Notes: generated from the sequence alone by a model not told the origin. A stretch of 64,000 nt of DNA from Pseudomonas sp. CC120222-01a (GCF_003097235.1 NZ_QEQQ01000002.1:1-64000), one strand, 5' to 3'. Counted from the stretch's first letter, positions 8,739 through 16,900 are shown. Numbers and translations: made by a program.

Positions 8739-9758
8739 ATGCGCAAATCCATCAGCCGCCTGGCGGCAAGCATCGGCCTGGGCGCCAGCCTGGTTGTCGG
8801 CAGCCTGGCGGCCCCCGCCGTGGCGCACGCCGAAGGCAAGATCCGCATCGCCGAGCAGTTCGGCATCGTCTACCTGCTGCTCAACGTGGTACGCGACCAG
8901 CACCTGATCGAGAAGCACGGCAAAGAGCAGGGCATCGACATCGAGGTCGACTGGGCGCAGCTGTCCGGCGGCTCGGCGATCAACGACGCGCTGCTGTCCG
9001 GTTCGGTGGACATCGCCGGTGCCGGGGTCGGCCCGCTGTTGACCGTGTGGGACCGCACCAAGGACCGGCAGAACGTCAAGGCCGTGGCCTCACTGGGCAA
9101 CTTCCCGTACTACCTGGTCAGCAGCAACCCGAACGTGAAGACCATCGCCGATATTTCCGACAAGGACCGCATTGCGGTGCCGGCCGTGGGGGTTTCGGTG
9201 CAGTCACGCTTCCTGCAGTACGCCGCCGCCCAGCAGTGGGGCGACAAGGAATACAACCGCCTCGACAAGTACACCCTGGCCGTGCCGCACCCCGATGCCA
9301 CCGCCGCGTTGCTGGCCGGCGGCACCGAACTGAACGGGCACTTCTCCAACCCACCGTTCCAGGACCAGGCGCTGGCCAACAAGGACGTGCACGTGGTGCT
9401 CAACAGCTATGACCTGCTCGGCCCCAACTCGCCGACCCTGCTGTTCGCCACCGAGAAATTCCGCAAGGACAACCCCAAGACCTACAAGGCCTTCGTCGAT
9501 GCCCTGGCCGAGGCGGCAGACTTCGCCCAGAAGGACAAGGCCGCTGCAGCGGATACCTACATTCGCGTGACCAAGGCCAAGATCGACCGCGACGCGCTGA
9601 TCAAGCTGATCGACAACCCGCAGTACGAGTTCACTGTCACGCCGAAGAACACCTACAAGCTGGCCGAGTTCCTGTATCGGGTTGGCGCCATCAAGCACAA
9701 GCCGGAATCGTGGAAGGACTACTTCTTCCAGGATGAACGCCCGCTGCAGGGGAGCTGA
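8739..9758 (+). CDS. TauA/SsuA-like ABC transporter substrate-binding protein
   Basis: This 339-residue periplasmic protein captures the substrate of the adjoining ABC importer. The ATG at 8739, behind TGAGGA, gives a clean signal peptide cut after AHA near residue 31; longer readings would begin inside the dioxygenase gene. The mature protein shows the NMT1/SsuA fold pattern, with an early GIVYLLLNV segment, SGSVDIAGAGVGPLLT, and a hinge region around VAVPAVGVSVQS. Such proteins bind taurine, alkanesulfonates or related small molecules. Coupling to the dioxygenase suggests an organosulfur ligand, but this is inferred from context. Confidence 0.85.
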   Translation: MRKSISRLAASIGLGASLVVGSLAAPAVAHAEGKIRIAEQFGIVYLLLNVVRDQHLIEKHGKEQGIDIEVDWAQLSGGSAINDALLSGSVDIAGAGVGPLLTVWDRTKDRQNVKAVASLGNFPYYLVSSNPNVKTIADISDKDRIAVPAVGVSVQSRFLQYAAAQQWGDKEYNRLDKYTLAVPHPDATAALLAGGTELNGHFSNPPFQDQALANKDVHVVLNSYDLLGPNSPTLLFATEKFRKDNPKTYKAFVDALAEAADFAQKDKAAAADTYIRVTKAKIDRDALIKLIDNPQYEFTVTPKNTYKLAEFLYRVGAIKHKPESWKDYFFQDERPLQGS

Positions 9759-9764
9759 CCGACC

Positions 9765-10628
9765 ATGACCGCCCCTTTGCCAGGCCACACGGCCAGCAAC
9801 CTGAGCCGTGTCGCTACACCACCGTTGCTCCAGGTGGACAACCTGAGCCTCGAATACCGCACCGCGCAGCGCGTGGTGCGGGCAACCCATCAGGTCAGCT
9901 TCGAAGTCGACCGGGCCGACCGTTTCGTCCTGCTTGGCCCGTCGGGCTGCGGCAAGTCGACCTTGCTCAAGGCCGTAGCCGGTTTCATCGCCCCCCGGGA
10001 AGGGCAGATCCTGTTGCAGGGCCAGCCGGTCAACGGCCCCGGCCCTGACCGCATCGTGGTGTTCCAGGAGTTCGACCAGCTGCCACCATGGAAAACGGTG
10101 AAAGAGAACGTCATGTTCCCGCTGGTGGTGTCTGGCCAGCTCAAGCGCGCCGAGGCCGAGGAGCGGGCCCTGCACTACCTGGACAAGGTTGGCCTGGCCG
10201 CCTTTGCCGACGTCTACCCGCACATGCTGTCGGGCGGGATGAAGGCCCGCGTGGCGATCGCCCGGGCGCTGGCCACCCAGCCGAAGATCCTGCTGATGGA
10301 CGAACCGTTCGCCGCGCTCGATGCGCTGACCCGGCGCAAGATGCAGGAAGAACTGCTGCTGCTGTGGGAGGAAGTGCGCTTCACCTTGTTGTTCGTCACC
10401 CACTCCATCGAGGAGGCGCTGGTGGTCGGCAACCGCATCCTGCTGTTGTCGCCCCATCCGGGCCGGGTCCGGGCCGAGGTGCACAGCCACCAGTACGACC
10501 TCGGCAGCCTCGGCGCTGCTGACTTCCAGGCCAGCGCGCGGCGCATCCATCGCTTGCTGTTCGACGAGGCCGAAGCCCCTGAACAGGCCGATGACCTGGG
10601 CTTCAACGACATTCGCATCGCCTACTGA
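9765..10628 (+). CDS. TauB/SsuB-like ABC transporter ATP-binding protein
   Basis: This 287-residue ATPase energises the importer. Walker A is at residues 58-65 (GPSGCGKS), the Q-loop reads VVFQEFDQL, the signature is LSGGM, and Walker B is ILLMDEPFAALD, followed by an H-loop in FVTHSIEEAL. It starts 6 bp after the binding-protein stop with AGGGGAGC upstream, so it is cotranscribed. The GGMKAR form of the signature is typical of the nitrate/sulfonate/taurine importer family. It would sit on the cytoplasmic face bound to the next gene's product. Confidence 0.88.
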   Translation: MTAPLPGHTASNLSRVATPPLLQVDNLSLEYRTAQRVVRATHQVSFEVDRADRFVLLGPSGCGKSTLLKAVAGFIAPREGQILLQGQPVNGPGPDRIVVFQEFDQLPPWKTVKENVMFPLVVSGQLKRAEAEERALHYLDKVGLAAFADVYPHMLSGGMKARVAIARALATQPKILLMDEPFAALDALTRRKMQEELLLLWEEVRFTLLFVTHSIEEALVVGNRILLLSPHPGRVRAEVHSHQYDLGSLGAADFQASARRIHRLLFDEAEAPEQADDLGFNDIRIAY

Positions 10629-10642
10629 CAGGAGCTTCAGCC

Positions 10643-11506
10643 ATGACCCCTACACCTGTGCGCCAGGAATACGAGGTGCAGCTGGAGCCTTTGCTCAGTG
10701 TGCCTGTGGAACGCAACCTACCGTTGGCCCAGCGCCTGTGGCAGCACGGCTGGCTGCGCAAGGCCGTGATCCTGGTGGTGATCGCCGCCTTGTGGGAAGC
10801 GATCGCCCGCTACCAGGGCAACGACCTGCTGCTGCCGACCTTCCTGCAGACCGCCGTCGCGTTGTGGGACGGCCTGCTCAGTGGCGAGCTGCCGGCCAAG
10901 GTCGGTGTGTCGCTGGTGATTCTGCTCAAGGGTTACCTGCTGGGCATCGTGTTGGCCTTCGGCCTGACCAGTCTGGCGGTGTCGACCCAGCTCGGGCGCG
11001 ATCTGCTGGGCACCCTGACCTCGATGTTCAACCCGTTGCCGGCGATTGCCCTGCTGCCGTTGGCGCTGTTGTGGTTCGGGCTGGGTGACAACAGCCTGAT
11101 CTTCGTGCTGGTGCATTCGGTGTTGTGGGCACTGGCGCTGAATACCTATGCGGGCTTTCTCGGGGTGTCGGAAACCCTGCGCATGGCCGGGCGCAATTAC
11201 GGCCTGAAAGGGCTGCGCCTGGTCCTGCACATCCTGGTGCCAGCGGCGTTGCCCTCGATTCTTTCGGGGCTGAAGATCGGCTGGGCGTTCGCCTGGCGCA
11301 CGCTGATCGCTGCCGAACTGGTGTTCGGCGCCAGCAGTGGCAAGGGCGGGCTGGGCTGGTACATCTTCCAGAACCGCAACGAGCTGTATACCGACAAGGT
11401 GTTTGCCGGGTTGGCGGTGGTGATCCTGATCGGCTTGCTGGTCGAGGGGCTGGTGTTCAATACCCTGGAGCGGTTGACCGTTCGGCGGTGGGGCATGCAG
11501 CGGTAG
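10643..11506 (+). CDS. TauC/SsuC-like ABC transporter permease
   Basis: This 287-residue inner-membrane protein forms the transport channel. About six hydrophobic helices are visible, with an EAA-type cytoplasmic loop around residues 180-200 (GRNYGLKGLRLVLHILVPAALPSILSGLK) that contacts the ATPase. It starts at the ATG at 10643 behind GGAG, 14 bp after the ATPase gene. The N-terminal 25 residues are polar and somewhat longer than in SsuC. It is the last gene of the four-gene unit; a REP pair follows at once. Confidence 0.87.
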   Translation: MTPTPVRQEYEVQLEPLLSVPVERNLPLAQRLWQHGWLRKAVILVVIAALWEAIARYQGNDLLLPTFLQTAVALWDGLLSGELPAKVGVSLVILLKGYLLGIVLAFGLTSLAVSTQLGRDLLGTLTSMFNPLPAIALLPLALLWFGLGDNSLIFVLVHSVLWALALNTYAGFLGVSETLRMAGRNYGLKGLRLVLHILVPAALPSILSGLKIGWAFAWRTLIAAELVFGASSGKGGLGWYIFQNRNELYTDKVFAGLAVVILIGLLVEGLVFNTLERLTVRRWGMQR

Positions 11507-11510
11507 TTTT

Positions 11511-11620
11511 CCTGTGCCGGCCTCTTCGCGGGCACGCCCGCTCCCACAGGTACTGCACAGTGTTCAGGACCTGCGCGATCCCTGTGGGAGCGGGCTTGCC
11601 CGCGAAGAGGCCGGCACAGG
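11511..11620. repeat. inverted REP pair
   Basis: Two REP elements face each other: CCTGTGCCGGCCTCTTCGCG at the left and its inverse at the right, with the core GGGCACGCCCGCTCCCACAGG. The spacer is about 35 bp. This pair marks the left edge of the AT-rich hcp/effector island. The rest of the gap, 11621-11804, is AT-rich and probably carries the hcp promoter. Confidence 0.93.
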
Positions 11621-11804
11621 CGACCAATTCACTAGCGGTGGGCCGCGGCCCTTGTCCTGAAAAGCTTTCATACATTTACAAGCTAATTTGTCGGTAAAGT
11701 TGTAGGAAAATTCTGAATTTAGTCTCGATTTCCTTAGAACCATTGCGGTCACCTTTCCTCGCGCCTAGCCTGTTCCGCTCATTCGTTTACAAGGAACAGT
11801 AATC

Positions 11805-12280
11805 ATGGCTTTCGACGCATTCATTCAAATCGCGGAAATCGCTGGCGAATCACAAGACGAGCAATACAAGCACTGGATCGAGGTTCTCAGCTACACGTTC
11901 GGCACCAGCCAAAGCACCTCTGCTACCGCAAGTTCCGCAGGGGGCGCCACCTCCGGGCGTACCACCCTGAGCAATCTGACCTTCACCAAGTCAGCTGCAA
12001 ACTGCTCGAAGCCAGTTGCGCCGGGCAGTACCTGAAAGAAGTCAGGCTGGTCGTCTGCCGCGCCGGTGGCGACAAGCTCAAGTACTACGAAGTCGTGCTC
12101 GAAGAAGTGATCGTTGCCGATTTTATACAAGGCGTGCACTCCGGCGTGCCGACTGAAATCGTCCAACTCAACTACGGCCGTATCAAGACCATCTACACCC
12201 GGCAGCAGCGCGCCGATGGCGGTGCTGGCGGCAGTGTCACCGGTGGCTGGGACCGTATCGCCAACAAGATATTTGCGTGA
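11805..12280 (+). pseudogene. hcp: frameshifted hcp (type VI secretion tube protein)
   Basis: The first frame, from the ATG at 11805 (after AAGGAACAG), gives a normal Hcp N-terminus: MAFDAFIQIAEI, HWIEVLSYTFGTSQ and TASSAGGATSGRTTL, up to LTFTK at 11990. After that it runs to a stop at 12035. From about 11993 the second frame continues as a normal Hcp C-terminus, with SCKLLEASCAGQYLKEV, VQLNYGRIKT and GGWDRIANKIFA, ending at 12280. The join is consistent with loss of about 13 bp, four to five codons, compared with intact Hcp proteins as I remember them. Hcp forms the T6SS inner tube and carries small effectors in its lumen. The next gene is a candidate cargo. As read, no full-length Hcp is made here. 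Confidence 0.88.
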
Positions 12281-12289
12281 GGAACGACC

Positions 12290-13264
12290 ATGTCAGAGGC
12301 ACGCAGCTACATAAATCCCAAGGCACAGAACTACGCGACCCTGAAGAACGGCACGCCGATGAATGCCAATCAGCAGGCTAAGTTCGATGTGCTCAATGCG
12401 CATATCGCCAACGCGGTTGTCCTGGCCGGAGAATTGGTGATCGTCGGTGATCCAAGCACTTCCTCCTGTACCAGCCATGAAGCCTTTCTCATGGGCAAGG
12501 CGGCAGGTATTCACCGTGACATTGTCTTCAACGGTGGCGGTGTCGATGGGTTCATGCTGGATAACTTCGAAATGCTGCAGAGTCTGCTGTCCCATGCGTC
12601 GATGGGGGCAGGGGCCGCGAGTGATGGCTGGGCCAGGCATCTGGATGCGATCAAGAAGACGCTGGAACAGATTGAGCAATTGCACCGCGAGCACATGAGT
12701 GGTGGTACGTTCAGGGCGCGGGAGGAGTTTTATGCCAAACGTGCGGCGCTGTTTAGCAGGCTGGATGAGCAGTTGGGGAAAACCGCTGCTTACGGCTCTG
12801 GTCTACGAAATCAGGGATCGATCAAGCGGATGCTGCAGCTTTCCACTAAACGCTATCTGAGTACCGGTGAAATTACGGGGTATGCAAAGAAGGTAACGGG
12901 AGTGGCGAGGGCTGCGAGTCTGATCAAAAAAGGTGCTTACATTGGGGTTGCATTGGATGTGGCCGCAACTGGGTTGTCTATTCAAAATGCATGCACCCTA
13001 GGTCGTGAGGAAGAGTGCAGGAAGGCTAAATACGTCGAGTTGAGCGGTTTGACAGGAAGTATATCTGGCAGTGCTGCTGGAGGGATCGTAGGCGGTGCTA
13101 CGGTAAGTGCAATGTGTGTGGCACTCAGTATTCCCTCTGCTGGTAGTGTCGGTGTTGCATGCGCTGTTATTGGAGGTGCTATAGGTGGTAAGTATGGTGG
13201 CGATTTTGGGAAGGAGTGGTTTGGAGCGCTTGGGGAGATAGTGTATGAGTGGACGCTCGAATGA
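12290..13264 (+). CDS. candidate Hcp-dependent T6SS effector with glycine-rich hydrophobic C-terminus
   Basis: I do not recognise a named family for this 324-residue protein. It begins 9 bp after hcp with a GAGGA Shine-Dalgarno, the usual place for Hcp cargo. Residues 1-200 are soluble and mixed, with no signal peptide. From about 213 the protein is hydrophobic and rich in Gly/Ala: a segment at 215-232, then a long stretch at 255-300 (GSISGSAAGGIVGGATVSA, CAVIGGAIGGKYGG). These glycine-zipper-like repeats suggest insertion into membranes, as in pore-forming toxins. Two pairs of cysteines (235 and 243, 276 and 291) lie near these segments. The stop overlaps the start of a small membrane protein, the first of four paralogs that fit immunity proteins. 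GC falls steadily from the middle of the gene onward, a sign of transfer. Confidence 0.6.
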   Translation: MSEARSYINPKAQNYATLKNGTPMNANQQAKFDVLNAHIANAVVLAGELVIVGDPSTSSCTSHEAFLMGKAAGIHRDIVFNGGGVDGFMLDNFEMLQSLLSHASMGAGAASDGWARHLDAIKKTLEQIEQLHREHMSGGTFRAREEFYAKRAALFSRLDEQLGKTAAYGSGLRNQGSIKRMLQLSTKRYLSTGEITGYAKKVTGVARAASLIKKGAYIGVALDVAATGLSIQNACTLGREEECRKAKYVELSGLTGSISGSAAGGIVGGATVSAMCVALSIPSAGSVGVACAVIGGAIGGKYGGDFGKEWFGALGEIVYEWTLE

Positions 13265-13644
13265 AATCGACAGTCGCAGTGGTAATGATGTCTATGCTCT
13301 TGGTTTGGATGATAATTAGCCTGATTTTCATGGTTTATCTAGCATGCCGATATCTTGATGTGATTGAGTCGGAGCTGTCAGGATGTAGCTATGTGCGTGA
13401 TAATCGGCTGAATTTTTCATCGGCGGGATTGCTAGGTAAGGTGTTGCGTACCTGCCTGGCCGCAAACATGCTTATGATGCCTTGGATTTTTGTCCGCAGA
13501 GGAGTTGCGGATGCTTCCGAAATATTGCGTTTTCCAAGAAGCGTGAGAATTAAGATGCTAGTCTGTTGGGGGGGGTTAATGCTTTCAATAGTCCTGTTTT
13601 TTGTTTCTCACAACATCCTGAAGTATTTTAATCTGCCTGCTTGA
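13261..13644 (+). CDS. putative immunity membrane protein, copy 1
   Basis: This 127-residue protein starts at the ATG at 13261, which overlaps the effector stop as ATGA; a GTG 12 bases earlier is possible. It has a strong N-terminal membrane helix (about 5-30), then ACRYLDVIESELS, a central AGLLGKVLR motif, a second hydrophobic stretch, RRGVADASEILRFPRS, and a C-terminal membrane helix. The order and motifs are shared with the next three genes. Direct translational coupling to a candidate pore-forming effector makes a membrane immunity protein the most likely role. Base composition is much more AT-rich than the core genes around it. Confidence 0.6.
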   Translation: MKSTVAVVMMSMLLVWMIISLIFMVYLACRYLDVIESELSGCSYVRDNRLNFSSAGLLGKVLRTCLAANMLMMPWIFVRRGVADASEILRFPRSVRIKMLVCWGGLMLSIVLFFVSHNILKYFNLPA

Positions 13645-13765
13645 ATGTATGAACATTGATGCTCCATCTCAATGTGCATCCTGATGTTGATCGCCGCCGA
13701 ACCGGTAATTGTTGCCAACAGTGGCGGGGTTGACTGGTACGGTGAGTGAAGGGCAGGGGGTTCCT

Positions 13766-14155
13766 ATGCCGCAAGGTATCAGAATGAATATGTTTGAACC
13801 TGGCCTGGTTGTCTTGTTGGGTTTTAGCTTTGGAATAATAACTCTACTTGTCCTGGTGTATGTTGCTTGTACACATATAGATAGAGTTGAGTCATTTTTT
13901 GAAGGGTCTAAGTATGTGCAGGGCGTCAAGGAGGCCTTTTCCAATGCAGGTATGCCGGGAAAGGTTCTGCGTATATGTAGTATTGCCTGTCTTTTGACAC
14001 TGCCAGGCCCTTATGTGCGTCGCGGGCTAGCGAACGGCGAGGAGGTAAAGAAGTTTCCGAGATCAATGAGGCGTATGTTGATTGGGCTTTGGTTAGCACT
14101 GACCTTTGAGATCTTAGCGATGCTGGCATTTAGGGTCTGGCTATATTTTGTTTGA
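13766..14155 (+). CDS. putative immunity membrane protein, copy 2
   Basis: This 129-residue paralog starts at the ATG at 13766 with AGGGGG upstream; longer readings would need a TTG start. It repeats the family plan: N-terminal helix (LVVLLGFSFGIITLLVLVYV), then ACTHIDRVESFF, AGMPGKVLRICS, VRRGLANGEEVKKFPRSMRR and a C-terminal helix. The conserved core is GKVLR, then RRGLA, then FPRS. It is separated from copy 1 by 121 bp that hold nothing obvious. The function is inferred from position behind the effector. Confidence 0.57.
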   Translation: MPQGIRMNMFEPGLVVLLGFSFGIITLLVLVYVACTHIDRVESFFEGSKYVQGVKEAFSNAGMPGKVLRICSIACLLTLPGPYVRRGLANGEEVKKFPRSMRRMLIGLWLALTFEILAMLAFRVWLYFV

Positions 14156-14274
14156 ATTGCTCTGGGTAGTCGTAACCTTGGTGAGTTTATAAGAATCACC
14201 TTGGTGGCGGTAGGTGGGGTGCCAAGGTCTATGTTCAGAGAGACAATGAGTCAGGTCCTATGTGAGTCCTCAAA

Positions 14275-14634
14275 GTGACGAATATGCAGATAGTTGTGCT
14301 CGGCGTTTGCTTGTTTGCTTCGCCAGTGCTGATGTTTGCGGCATGGATTTTTGTCGCTTGTCGATATCTTGAGTATATTGAATCTTTATTAAAGAATAGC
14401 AATATTGTTGTCGGTAATCGGGATAATTTGTCCGGTGCCGGGCTATTGGGGAAGGTTTTGCGTGTGGGGGGAATTTCCGCGATGCTATCCGTGGGCCAGT
14501 TTTGTGTTCGAAAGGGTTTGGCTGACGCTGGAGATTTACAAGCAGTACCTGATCGCCTCAAGAGGCTGCTGATTATGCTGTGGTTCGTGCACTTGTTTTT
14601 ATTTCATCATTGGCGTCCTTCTGCATATGGGTAG
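14275..14634 (+). pseudogene. putative immunity membrane protein, copy 3, C-terminus frameshifted
   Basis: This paralog starts at GTG 14275 or ATG 14284 and keeps the family motifs: an N-terminal helix, ACRYLEYIESLLK, AGLLGKVLR and VRKGLADAGDLQAVPDRLKR. Near 14588 the reading frame departs from the family and ends in polar HHWRPSAYG at 14634. Restoring one base near 14588 would give a hydrophobic tail (ALVFISSLASFCIWVGILRG) ending at 14651, like the C-terminal helices of the other copies. It therefore looks like a recently decayed member that has lost its last membrane helix, unless a read error caused the shift. Confidence 0.55.
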
Positions 14635-14706
14635 GTATTTTACGAGGCTGATTGCTAAGTAAGTGCTGCAGCGGCGATTCGTGAACTTTTACATGAGTAG
14701 TAAATC

Positions 14707-15066
14707 GTGAGTAAATTTGAGATTAATTTGGTTGCGATTTGTTTTTTCTTCTTGGCGATGGTTGCATTTTTAGTGCAGATGTATGTCGCCATGAGACATC
14801 TTGATGAGGTTGAAGGACTGCTGTCGAAAAGCGATTTTGTATTGGGGAATAAGAAGCTTTATTTGCACGCGGGCTTCCTCGGTAAAATTATGCGTATCAG
14901 TACGATATCAACACTGTTGACTGTGCCGAGATTATTTGCACGCAGAGGATTGGTTGATGTGACTCAACTGCGAGATTTTCCAAATTCGATGAAAAGGATT
15001 TTGGTCGGAACTTGGTGCGCGATGTGTATTTCTTCAATGATCTTCTTGATGCTCGGATCTTTTTAG
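14707..15066 (+). CDS. putative immunity membrane protein, copy 4
   Basis: This 119-residue paralog begins at GTG 14707 (MSKFEINLVAICFFF), with only a weak Shine-Dalgarno. The family plan is intact: an N-terminal helix, VAMRHLDEVEGLLS, AGFLGKIMRIST, ARRGLVDVTQLRDFPNSMKR and a C-terminal helix. It is the most AT-rich and most diverged of the four. Arrays of diverged immunity genes without matching effectors are known in T6SS and contact-dependent systems, where they protect against toxins of related strains. That role here is inferred. Confidence 0.57.
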   Translation: MSKFEINLVAICFFFLAMVAFLVQMYVAMRHLDEVEGLLSKSDFVLGNKKLYLHAGFLGKIMRISTISTLLTVPRLFARRGLVDVTQLRDFPNSMKRILVGTWCAMCISSMIFLMLGSF

Positions 15067-15128
15067 AGTGGTGGGATCCTGATCGGTCTGCTAGTCGGGG
15101 AGTGGTGGGGGATGCAGAGGTAATACAC

Positions 15129-15252
15129 CTGTGCCGGCCTCTTCGCGGCGGTTTGACGCCTCGGTAAACCCGCTCCCACATGTGCTGCGCAGCATTCAGG
15201 GCCTGCGGAATCTCTGTGGGAGCGGGTTCACCCGCGAAGAGGCCAGCACAGG
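15129..15252. repeat. inverted REP pair with an insertion in the left copy
   Basis: The right copy (about 15214-15252) is a normal REP. The left copy, starting CTGTGCCGGCCTCTTCGCGG, is interrupted by about 17 extra bases (CGGTTTGACGCCTCGG) before continuing as TAAACCCGCTCCCACA. The pair marks the right edge of the AT-rich island. Confidence 0.88.
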
Positions 15253-15255
15253 CAG

Positions 15256-15882
15256 CTAATTCACGTACTGTGCAGCCGCATTGCTCAAGGTCCTGGCGAT
15301 CTCTTCGCGCAGCGCCTGCGGCTCTTCGACCACCAGGCTTTCCCCTTGGCTCAATACCCACCAGCGCAATGGCCCGCCATCTTCCACCGTGGCCCGCAGC
15401 CGATGCCCCTGGTCCAACGCGGTCAACTGCATGTCCACGCTCAACGGCGCTTCACGCAACTGCCTGGCCAAAGGATCGCTGACCCAGGCCTGCATCTCGA
15501 TCCCTTCACCCTGAACCGGCTGAAGCGAATCACCACGCAAATATCCCTGCAGGTCGAAATTCCCCCGCAACTCGCCAGCAACGTTCGCCGTCCAGTGCCA
15601 GCCAAACGGAATGCTCTTGTCATTGCGATCCAGCGGAAAGATCAGCGACAACTCATTGAGGTCCCGCTCCACCGTACGTTTGCTGACATTGAAGCCCACA
15701 TCGCGCAGGCGCCACACCAGTTCGGCGCTGGTAATGCCAGGGGAGCGGCTGGGTAACTGGCGCAGCAGCGCCCACTGACGGCTGAGGGTGGCGCGGGTGG
15801 TGGCGAACGGCAAAAGGTAACGTCCTTGTCTAGGCTTGCCGCAACAGGATGGCGGCTCGAGCGGGTCATGGCAATTAGCCAT
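15256..15882 (-). CDS. WYL-domain transcriptional regulator with N-terminal HTH
   Basis: This 208-residue protein has a DeoR-like helix-turn-helix near residues 25-80 (RQWALLRQLPSRSPGITSAE, then VSKRTVERDLNELS). A WYL-type ligand-sensing region follows, with FGWHW near residue 92 and RWWVLSQGESLVVEEP near the end. Such proteins regulate many systems, including stress and defence genes. I chose the ATG at 15882 because GAGCGAG lies upstream; an in-frame start at 15969 would add 29 residues. It points away from the Sel1 gene on its other side, and its target is unknown. Confidence 0.72.
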   Translation of the reverse strand: MANCHDPLEPPSCCGKPRQGRYLLPFATTRATLSRQWALLRQLPSRSPGITSAELVWRLRDVGFNVSKRTVERDLNELSLIFPLDRNDKSIPFGWHWTANVAGELRGNFDLQGYLRGDSLQPVQGEGIEMQAWVSDPLARQLREAPLSVDMQLTALDQGHRLRATVEDGGPLRWWVLSQGESLVVEEPQALREEIARTLSNAAAQYVN

Positions 15883-16019
15883 AACTCGCTCAGATCCAGG
15901 AATACGCAATTGGTTGCCTTGCCCCGAATCGTTCGCGACAGGTTTTGACGTGACGTCGCGCAGAATCACGCCTCATCACAGCCGCGGTCGGGCCTGTGGG
16001 TCGTTCAATGAGGATGAAC

Positions 16020-16814
16020 ATGTCTGCTGTCAGCAATATCCATTCGCTGCTCGCCCGTCTTCTGCCTGAGCAGGTCATTTGCCCACCGACACACGCCGGC
16101 AGGCGACAGCGGCTGTTTGCCGGGGTAGGGCAGCCCAGCCAGCGCGCGCTGTTGGTCAACCGCCTGGACGAGGCCCACGACCTGCAGGCGGTGTACACCG
16201 ACCTGCGCCAGCAGGCACTGGCCGGCAACGTGGCGGCACTCAACGACCTCGGCTGGATCTGGCTCAATGGCAAGTACTGGCGTGCCGACACCGCCCTGGC
16301 TGGGCACCTGCTGCGCATGGCGGCGCTGCAGGGCAATGCGGCGGCGTGGTTCAACCTGGGGCAGCAGCATTATTTCGGCAAAGGCGTCGAAACCTCCTAT
16401 GCCCAGGCCGAGGAATGTTATCGCCAGGCCTTCGAGCGGGGCATGCTGCATGCCGCTGCTGCGTTGGGTGACCTGTACGAAGAAGAGGTCTGCGATGCCG
16501 CACTGGGCTGGCAGGTGGACCCAGGCCAGGCCTACCAGTGGTTCTTGCGTGGCGCCGAGCGTGGCGAGGCGCGTTGCCGGTTCGAAATGGGCTACCGCTT
16601 GTTGCATGGCCTGTACGTGGACGCGGACATCAAGGCCGCGCTGTATTGGCTGGAGCTGGCGGCGGCAACCGGGGTGATGCAGGCGGCCGAGGAGTTGGCG
16701 GTGCATTTCAGCAGCCGGGACGACGCGCGTTACCAGGACTGGCGTGACCGGGCGGTGCAGATGGGCAGCACCTTGGCCCTGACCATGAAACTGGAAGACC
16801 AGGTTCAGCCCTGA
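16020..16814 (+). CDS. Sel1-repeat (TPR-like) protein
   Basis: This 264-residue protein contains several Sel1 repeats, recognisable from phrases such as NDLGWIWLNGKYW, AAWFNLGQQHYFGKGVE, YAQAEECYRQAFERG, ALGDLYEEE, AYQWFLRGAERGEARCRFEMGY and KAALYWLELAAATG. These helical pairs form a scaffold for protein contacts. There is no signal peptide, so it is probably cytoplasmic. The ATG at 16020 was chosen because TGAGGA sits 5-7 bases upstream; other ATGs at 16008 and 16014 are in frame. No function can be assigned beyond scaffold. Confidence 0.75.
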   Translation: MSAVSNIHSLLARLLPEQVICPPTHAGRRQRLFAGVGQPSQRALLVNRLDEAHDLQAVYTDLRQQALAGNVAALNDLGWIWLNGKYWRADTALAGHLLRMAALQGNAAAWFNLGQQHYFGKGVETSYAQAEECYRQAFERGMLHAAAALGDLYEEEVCDAALGWQVDPGQAYQWFLRGAERGEARCRFEMGYRLLHGLYVDADIKAALYWLELAAATGVMQAAEELAVHFSSRDDARYQDWRDRAVQMGSTLALTMKLEDQVQP

Positions 16815-16884
16815 ATGAACAAGAATTCATCAAGGCCCCCCGTCGCCCGCTGTTGACGACAGGGGGAGGCACAGGCGTATATTG

Positions 16885-16900
16885 ATAGTTAGCAAACTAT
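16885..16900. promoter_or_regulatory. palindromic operator upstream of marR-type gene
   Basis: ATAGTTAGCAAACTAT is a perfect inverted repeat of 6-bp arms around a 4-bp centre, 20 bp before the regulator start. Its size and AT-rich form fit a MarR-family binding site, so the regulator probably represses its own operon. The binding is inferred. Confidence 0.65.

Noticed and set aside
9204..10550. 448-codon open frame on the minus strand
   Set aside because: It runs across two well-supported ABC genes on the other strand and has shadow composition.
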